DNA of 10,829 nucleotides from Bacteroidales bacterium UBA3724 (GTDB taxonomy: Bacteria; Bacteroidota; Bacteroidia; Bacteroidales; P3). The DNA lies in the NCBI GenBank assembly GCA_002371315.1, contig DFHL01000069.1:1-10829 (forward strand). Direction: 5' to 3'. Numbering within the stretch: the first letter of the stretch is position 1; each line of letters begins with the position of its first letter. The notes beneath the pieces were generated by a model. That model was not told the origin of the DNA, did no database searches, and saw only the letters and a list, made by a program, of their open reading frames with translations. The position numbers and the translations under genes are program-made. Below are positions 6,302-10,829 of the stretch, in pieces.

Positions 6302-6431
6302 TGGGTAATTTTGTGTTTTTTTAGATTTTTTAAGTTTTTTTTATGTGGTTTCAACCGTTAAAAATAACAACCAGAACGCCTGTAAACATTATTTTGTTAA
6401 TAGTGCATAGTTCTGATTAAGCTGTAATATG

Positions 6432-6584
6432 TTGTAAATGTTGTTTTTGTGCTATTTTTGGCAAAAAAGAGCACAAGTGCAAATTTACTAAAAAAATTAG
6501 ATTAGCAAAGGCGTTTGCTCTGTTTAGCAATACAATGTGCCGTTTGTTTGGGCTTGGATTTCCTTTGGAAGGGATCCGTTTTTT
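6432..6584 (+). ncRNA. possible small intergenic RNA (promoter to terminator)
   Basis: TTG at 6432-6434 and TATTTTTG at 6453-6460, spaced 18 bases, resemble a Bacteroidota promoter. Transcription would start near 6467. A small stem AGCAAA-GGCG-TTTGCT sits at 6504-6519. An imperfect hairpin (GGAT...ATCC and CCTT...AAGG, 6556-6577) followed by GTTTTTTG resembles a terminator. No plus-strand gene explains such a terminator. No RNA family is recognised, so this is tentative. Confidence 0.25.
6480..6509 (-). promoter_or_regulatory. candidate promoter of the HAD gene
   Basis: On the minus strand, TTTG (6509-6506) is followed after 18 bases by TAAATTTG (6487-6480), matching the Bacteroidota -33/-7 consensus. 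It would give a leader of about 170 nt before the HAD ATG. Confidence 0.45.
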
Positions 6585-6605
6585 GCTTCGGGGAAGTGGG
6601 TAGGT

Positions 6606-7988
6606 TCACTCATCTTGCGGCTTAACGAAAGCTTCGGCTTTTTCGTAGACGGCGGTGCGCAGCATCAGGGCCTGTCCGATTCCGCGGGCGGCAAGGTAGA
6701 CCATAAACGCCACCCACAGGGTGTTGTTGTGAACGTAGTCGGCATCGTTGCCGGCCGACAGCGGCAGCTGGCGCAGGCCGTAGTAGACTGCAAAGAAGGC
6801 CGCGGTGGCTATGAACATAGTGTTGCGCATTGTGCGTGAGGCTGTCGCGCCGACGAAAATGCCGTCGAAGAGGAATGCCGAGAAGCCGCAGACGGGGATG
6901 ATGAGCACCCAGAACAGGTAGGGGCGTGTGGCGGCGATGACGCTCTCCTGGTCGCTGAAGATGCGCAGTATCGGTTCGCCAAAGGCGGCATAGATGGCTG
7001 TGAAGAGCAATGTCAATGCCAATCCCCAGACAATCAGGCTGCGAACGGTAGTCACCAGTGTGCGGCGGTCGCGGGCACCGATGTAGCGTCCCACGAGCGA
7101 CTCGCCGGCGTAGGCAAAGCCGTCCATAATGTAGCTGAAAAGGGTGAAGAACTGCAGCAGAAGTGCGTCGACGGCAAGTATCTGGTCGCTGATGCGGCCC
7201 GATTCGGAAGTGATGAAGGTGAAGACAGCGGCGAGGCAGACGGTGCGCAAGAAAATGTCGCCGTTGACGCGGAAGAAACGGCGCATCTCGCTCCAGCGCA
7301 GCGTCTGGCGGACAAATACGGCCGTAAGCCGGCGGCGGAACAGTTTGCCGTAACGGAAGGCCACGAAGTAGAGTCCGGCGAGGAGCCCGCTGTATTGAGC
7401 AATGACGGTGCCCAGCGCCACGCCGCGAATGTCCCAATGGAAGACGAGCACAAAGAGCAGGCTGCATACGATGTTGACGATGTTGATGAAGATGGCTATC
7501 CACATTGGCAGTCGCGAATTCTGCATACCGATGAACCAGCCTTTAATGGCGTAGAGGCCCAGCGTGGCTGGGGCTGCCCAGATACGTATGTAGAAGTAGC
7601 TGAAGGCCAATGCTAAAACCTGTGAGCTTCCGTTGAAAATAAGTTTCGAGAGTAATGCCAGCGGATGTTGCAGGACAAGGAGAGTGAGCGCAATGGCCAG
7701 TGCGATTGTGAAGGCGCGAATGAAGACGCGCACCGCCTCGTCGAGGCGGCGCGCGCCGTAGGCTTGTGCCGTGAAGCCGCTTGTGCCCATCCGCAGGAAG
7801 CCGAAGTTCCAATAGATGAGGTTGAAGATTTGTGTCCCTATGGCGATGGCACCGATGTGCGTCGCGCTGAGGTGGCCAACGATGGCCGTGTCGACCATAC
7901 CCAGCAGGGGTACGGTGATGTTGGTGATGATGTTGGGCAGGGCGAGCTGCAGAATCTTACGGCTGGTTCCGTTTGTGGAGGGCTTCAT
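6606..7988 (-). CDS. MATE family efflux transporter, DinF-like
   Basis: This 460-residue inner-membrane exporter of the MATE superfamily uses an ion gradient to expel drugs or metabolites. About twelve hydrophobic segments are visible in two six-helix halves, joined by a basic loop (FRRRLTAVFVRQTLRWSEMRRFFRVNGD, roughly 216-243). The first helix carries PLLGMVDTAIVGHLS (27-41) with Asp33 in the position typical of MATE proteins. The second half carries LLQFFTLFSYIMDGFAYAGESLVGRYIGARD and GFSAFLFDGIFVGATASRTMRNTM. These motifs are those of the DinF subfamily, not of NorM. Length is normal. The ATG at 7988 lies 24 bp after the stop of the Omp28-like gene, so the two are probably cotranscribed. 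The substrate is unknown; placement behind two envelope genes is suggestive only. No canonical terminator follows on the minus strand. Confidence 0.93.
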   Translation of the reverse strand: MKPSTNGTSRKILQLALPNIITNITVPLLGMVDTAIVGHLSATHIGAIAIGTQIFNLIYWNFGFLRMGTSGFTAQAYGARRLDEAVRVFIRAFTIALAIALTLLVLQHPLALLSKLIFNGSSQVLALAFSYFYIRIWAAPATLGLYAIKGWFIGMQNSRLPMWIAIFINIVNIVCSLLFVLVFHWDIRGVALGTVIAQYSGLLAGLYFVAFRYGKLFRRRLTAVFVRQTLRWSEMRRFFRVNGDIFLRTVCLAAVFTFITSESGRISDQILAVDALLLQFFTLFSYIMDGFAYAGESLVGRYIGARDRRTLVTTVRSLIVWGLALTLLFTAIYAAFGEPILRIFSDQESVIAATRPYLFWVLIIPVCGFSAFLFDGIFVGATASRTMRNTMFIATAAFFAVYYGLRQLPLSAGNDADYVHNNTLWVAFMVYLAARGIGQALMLRTAVYEKAEAFVKPQDE

Positions 7989-8012
7989 TGTGAGAGTTGT
8001 GGGAGACAGCCA

Positions 8013-8867
8013 TCAATCGATATGGCATTCGGCTACGTTGAGTATCTCGCGGCTATCCTTTTTGCTTACCATAGCCACGATGTGGCAGTTGGCGAGATTC
8101 CATTCGCTGCTGGCGGGGGTGTAGTTGAAAAGTGCAACGCGCTTTTCGCCGCTGGCGCCGGTGCAGTCGATGTCGGCACCCCAAATGTCGGTAATCACGT
8201 CGCGGAGGACGTGGTTGTGAACGTAGTTCTCGTCCTCGTGGTCGGGATACTTTTGAGTGGCAATGATGCCGTCTTCCATAATGAGCAGCGTGAGGGTCAG
8301 CGGCTCGCTGACGGTCTGCAGGAACTCGAGGTTGACGTTGATGCTGACGGTGCCATCGTTGTTGGCAGCGTCAGCCTGGATGGCCACTTTGGGTGTTTGG
8401 TTGATGATGTTGTCGACGCGAGAGTTGATGCCGCTGGTGGGAGTGAAGAGGTCCCAGGCCGAGCCGTTGAGGGTTCGGTTGATGAGCGCAGTGGGATATT
8501 CGCCAGTGGCAAAGATGCCGAAGAAGTTGCTCCAGGTGTTGCCGTCCTCGCTGCTGAGGCGAGGAGTGTCGCCGATGGGGCGGGTTAAATTTGATGAGTC
8601 GTGAATGGCAAGAGCGATAAGCTTGTCGCCATATTGTAATGTTGCGTCTGTAATGGCCACGTCAGCAATGGGGCAGTTGAGGCATCTCACAGCGGTATAT
8701 TTCTCGATGATGGCGCGTTGGCTGTGGTCGCTTACGCCGTTGCCGTCGTACCATTCGCCGGCGGCACCGGAAAAGACTATGTATTCGTTGCTGTCAATCT
8801 TGTCGCACGATGCCAGCAGCGCAGTGGCACAGGCGATAGTGGCAATTGATTTTAATATCCTTTTCAT
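8013..8867 (-). CDS. Omp28-related outer membrane lipoprotein with thioredoxin-like CxxC
   Basis: This 284-residue lipoprotein has a signal peptide ending in the lipobox LLASC, with lipidation expected on Cys21. EKYTAVRCLNCPIAD (55-69) contains a CxxC pair, Cys62 and Cys65, at the start of a thioredoxin-like helix, and GEYPTALINRTL (122-133) provides the expected cis-proline loop at Pro125. The C-terminal half (from about 160) is beta-rich and contains a further Cys pair (235 and 261), as in the Porphyromonas Omp28 family. The protein probably sits on the outer membrane, periplasmic or surface-facing. A disulfide or redox role is inferred from CxxC and is not demonstrated for the family as far as I know. 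It starts 12 bp after the DUF6029-like barrel gene and is followed after 24 bp by the MATE gene, a tight operon. The ATG at 8867 begins a normal MKR-type signal peptide. Confidence 0.88.
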   Translation of the reverse strand: MKRILKSIATIACATALLASCDKIDSNEYIVFSGAAGEWYDGNGVSDHSQRAIIEKYTAVRCLNCPIADVAITDATLQYGDKLIALAIHDSSNLTRPIGDTPRLSSEDGNTWSNFFGIFATGEYPTALINRTLNGSAWDLFTPTSGINSRVDNIINQTPKVAIQADAANNDGTVSINVNLEFLQTVSEPLTLTLLIMEDGIIATQKYPDHEDENYVHNHVLRDVITDIWGADIDCTGASGEKRVALFNYTPASSEWNLANCHIVAMVSKKDSREILNVAECHID

Positions 8868-8879
8868 TGTTGTCTGTTT

Positions 8880-10553
8880 TTAGAAAGATGTTGTAAGACT
8901 GAAAGTGAGACCGTTGCTGGCAGGGACCTGTCGGCATACGCCGCCGATGCAGATGATACCTTCGCGCTGTTTGCCGTAGCCGAGCTGGAGACGAGTGGCC
9001 CCCTTGGTGTAGCCTGCGGAGATGTTGTAGTAGTTGCCGATGCCATCTTTGTAGGCATATTGGTCGCTGATGGAGATGAACCAGGCGCTGGTGAAGTTGT
9101 ATTCGACGAGACCCATAATCCAGTCGCCGGCGCGCTTGTCGTCGACTGCGGCGTCGTATTTGCTGTCGCTGCCCATCCATTCGGCTTCGAAACGGAGAAC
9201 GTTTTTGCGGTTGATTTTCCAGGTGAGGTCGGCGACGAGGATGTGGTTGTGGTGGATGTCGCCTTCGTGTCCTTCGACGATGGGGTTGAAGAGCATATAT
9301 CCGTAGGTAGCCGTCAGTTTGACTTTGCTGCTGAGTTTCTTGGCCACTTCGAGGCTGATGTCGCCATAGTAGGTGTCGCCGGTGCCGAAGAAGGAGGAGG
9401 TGTATCCGTCGGTGCCTTTTCCGCCGACGAGGGTGGTATCAAGGCCGGTGATGAGCGATGCGTTGAGGTGGATGTCGGTGCCGTATTTGCCGCCGAGCAG
9501 GGTTTCTTTCTTGAACTTGTACATAAAGTCGGCCTGGAGCCCCATTTCGCCTGTGCTTTGAGTGGCGTAGGGGTACATAGAGAGGAAGGCGTAGGTGTGC
9601 TGCTTGGTGATGGAAGGCGTGTAGTTGATGTAGAGCATTTCGCCGCTGACGGAGCGGACAGACTTGAAGCCCATATTGTCGACGCGTTTGGCTTGGATGT
9701 TGGCGCTGAGTCCTTTCTTGGAGTAGCTTGCGCTGAGCCAGAGAGCTTCGCCGTCCTTGTAGATATAGTTGTTCATAATGCTGGGGTCCTGTCCTTTGCG
9801 TGCATATTCGGCTTGCAGTCCGAAGCCGCCGTGCGCCAGGTCCATACGCAGGGAACCGGCTCCGACATTGTGTGGCAGGTTGAGCTTGTAGCCGGGGATG
9901 TCGGCGGGGATTGTTTCGTCGCCTTCGTACTTGCTGACGAAGGATCCGCCGAAGGTGAGGCGTGTTTTGGCTTCGTTCCAGCTTTTGACGACGTCGTTGA
10001 GTGAGACTTCGGCATCGAGACCGCGGACGAGTCCACGTGTTTCCCAATAGTATCGCTGTTGTCCAACGAGGCCTTTGAAGGTTACGCCGTTCCAGGGGCG
10101 GTAGACGACGTTGAGGCCCCGGATTGCGTTGTCGAGGCCGAGGTAGCGGTCTTCGTATGCGCGGAGAGTCATACCGTTGCCGAACTGTTCGTAGAAATGG
10201 CCTGCTGTGACGGCGAAGGACTGCGTCTTGTAGCTGACGAAATAGTTGGCTATGCCCTGTCCGGCGTACTGGCTGTTGAAGCCAAGCATTGGGTTGAGGT
10301 AGGCCTCGTAGCGCAGTCCGGCGCTGAAGTTGCCGTTGGTGTAGAGAATGTCGGCACGAGCGTTGCTGAGCAGTTTTTCTGGTATGTCGCTTGAACCGAT
10401 GACGGAGTCGCGGTGCGAGAATTGTCCGTCGAACTGAATGTTTCCGGTTACGTGTCCGCCGAGGATGCCCTGAGCAAAAGAGTTGGAGGGGAGGGTGACG
10501 AAGACGAAGGCGAAAACGAAGATTGGAAGGAGAGGTTTAGTGTGCTTGTTCAT
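8880..10553 (-). CDS. DUF6029-like outer-membrane beta-barrel protein
   Basis: This 557-residue protein has a signal peptide (MNKHTKPLLPIFVFAFVFVTLPSNSFA, cleavage about 27/28). The mature part is dominated by alternating amphipathic beta strands rich in Tyr, Phe and Gly, and it ends in LTFSLTTSF. The terminal Phe is the signature recognised by the barrel assembly machinery. The near-terminal GIICIGGVCRQVPASNG (532-548) holds two cysteines (535 and 540) and resembles a motif I associate with the DUF6029 family of Bacteroidota. No plug domain or TonB box is seen, so it is a non-TonB-dependent barrel of unknown cargo. It is the first gene of the operon with the Omp28-like lipoprotein, a pairing that I recall in other Bacteroidales. 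TATTTTTG (minus, 10660-10653) is a plausible -7 element about 100 bases upstream of the ATG. Family assignment is from memory of the motifs. Confidence 0.82.
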   Translation of the reverse strand: MNKHTKPLLPIFVFAFVFVTLPSNSFAQGILGGHVTGNIQFDGQFSHRDSVIGSSDIPEKLLSNARADILYTNGNFSAGLRYEAYLNPMLGFNSQYAGQGIANYFVSYKTQSFAVTAGHFYEQFGNGMTLRAYEDRYLGLDNAIRGLNVVYRPWNGVTFKGLVGQQRYYWETRGLVRGLDAEVSLNDVVKSWNEAKTRLTFGGSFVSKYEGDETIPADIPGYKLNLPHNVGAGSLRMDLAHGGFGLQAEYARKGQDPSIMNNYIYKDGEALWLSASYSKKGLSANIQAKRVDNMGFKSVRSVSGEMLYINYTPSITKQHTYAFLSMYPYATQSTGEMGLQADFMYKFKKETLLGGKYGTDIHLNASLITGLDTTLVGGKGTDGYTSSFFGTGDTYYGDISLEVAKKLSSKVKLTATYGYMLFNPIVEGHEGDIHHNHILVADLTWKINRKNVLRFEAEWMGSDSKYDAAVDDKRAGDWIMGLVEYNFTSAWFISISDQYAYKDGIGNYYNISAGYTKGATRLQLGYGKQREGIICIGGVCRQVPASNGLTFSLTTSF

Positions 10554-10652
10554 AACGTGGATGTTTATAGGAGACCTTCAATAATTAATTTAAACGGCGA
10601 ATTGCTTGAATTAAGCGAATTGATATTGAGAAATTTGTTTTAAGTAAATGGT

Positions 10653-10660
10653 CAAAAATA
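10653..10660 (-). promoter_or_regulatory. candidate -7 element of the DUF6029-omp28-MATE operon
   Basis: The minus strand reads TATTTTTG, an exact TAnnTTTG match, in AT-rich DNA about 100 bp upstream of the barrel ATG. No good -33 TTTG is visible at the expected spacing. Confidence 0.45.
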
Positions 10661-10690
10661 ACTTTCATTTTTTTAACAGGAATTTAATTA

Positions 10691-10722
10691 ATGCGTAAAT
10701 GCGTAAATGTGTTAATGCGTTA
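10691..10722. repeat. 8-bp tandem array (ATGCGTAA-like, four copies)
   Basis: Units ATGCGTAA, ATGCGTAA, ATGTGTTA and ATGCGTTA start at 10691, 10699, 10707 and 10715. The array sits just left of the heptamer hairpin. A related TTGCGTTAGTG (10811-10821) reappears just right of it. Confidence 0.75.
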
Positions 10723-10735
10723 GTGTTATTTTTTT

Positions 10736-10803
10736 AGTGATTAGTGATTAGTGAATTGTGAATTGAGCGCGTTCGCTTCACAGGTCACTATTCACTTGTC
10801 ACT
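10736..10803. repeat. heptamer-unit hairpin related to the four-helix-bundle cassette ends
   Basis: The left arm has AGTGA at 10736, 10743 and 10750 and TGTGA at 10757. The right arm has TCACA at 10778 and TCACT at 10785, 10792 and 10799, each separated by two variable bases. The arms pair as a 7-periodic hairpin capped by AGCG-CGTT-CGCT (10766-10777). GTTCGnnTCACAGGTCAC and GTCACTTAT of the right arm also occur in the right end of the cassette at 1918-1949. Confidence 0.8.
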
Positions 10804-10829
10804 TATGTTATTGCGTTAGTGGCTGGCGC

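Larger units (their letters stand above)
6302..6605. other. 304-bp intergenic region between the MATE and HAD genes
   Basis: This AT-rich spacer holds no supported protein gene. It contains a minus-strand promoter candidate for the HAD gene (6480-6509). On the plus strand there is a promoter-like TATTTTTG at 6453-6460 and a hairpin plus T-run at 6556-6583, which together could define a small RNA. Confidence 0.6.

Noticed and set aside
7665..8588. Plus-strand 307-codon frame opposite the MATE and Omp28-like genes
   Set aside because: It crosses two well-supported minus-strand genes and their junction, and lacks any recognisable motif.
9060..10004. Plus-strand 314-codon frame opposite the barrel gene
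   Set aside because: Its Val/Gly/Asp/Glu-rich sequence is the expected shadow of the biased barrel gene, which has a signal peptide and C-terminal barrel signature.

Overview
The window looks like a chromosomal segment of a Bacteroidales-type Bacteroidota. Supporting signs are the short serine-pathway SerA, the SerC/SerA pair, an Omp28-type lipoprotein next to a DUF6029-type barrel, TAnnTTTG promoter elements and A-rich leaders without strong Shine-Dalgarno sites. Coding DNA is fairly GC-rich and intergenic DNA is AT-rich. I see no tRNA, rRNA, CRISPR array, transposase or phage gene.

Layout. Positions 1-360 hold an 11-bp tandem repeat cut by the window edge, a G/T-rich stretch without a convincing gene, and the serC promoter and leader. 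A rightward block follows: serC (361-1476), an inserted four-helix-bundle cassette (1485-1947), serA (1964-2884), a strong intrinsic terminator, an uncharacterised ATP-grasp-like gene (2954-3904), a 10-bp-unit inverted-repeat array, and mntP (4004-4567). The rest is a leftward block that converges on mntP with a 2-bp gap. Read in transcription order it is a DUF6029-like barrel (10553-8880), an Omp28-like lipoprotein (8867-8013) and a DinF-type MATE transporter (7988-6606) as one tight operon, then a HAD-IIB phosphatase (6301-5534) and a secreted endonuclease/exonuclease/phosphatase (5406-4570). Beyond 10553 lie a promoter candidate, an 8-bp-unit array and a heptamer-unit hairpin.

How the genes work together. 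SerC and SerA catalyse consecutive steps of phosphoserine synthesis from 3-phosphoglycerate. The barrel and lipoprotein probably act together at the outer membrane, with a cotranscribed exporter. MntP is a manganese exporter. The HAD and EEP proteins are hydrolases whose substrates cannot be read from sequence.

Most unusual signals. (1) The serC-serA junction carries a small four-helix-bundle ORF flanked by 30-bp inverted repeats (29/30 identical) built from AGTGACC-like heptamers. A gene-less hairpin with homologous ends lies at the right edge of the window. Together they look like a composite element and a miniature relative, resembling in design the intervening sequences of 23S rRNA. (2) The tetranucleotide CATG is absent from the entire window by manual scan, although more than 100 CAT trinucleotides occur. 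This suggests selection such as restriction avoidance. (3) A second, unrelated inverted array runs into the 3' end of the ATP-grasp-like gene and supplies its last codons.
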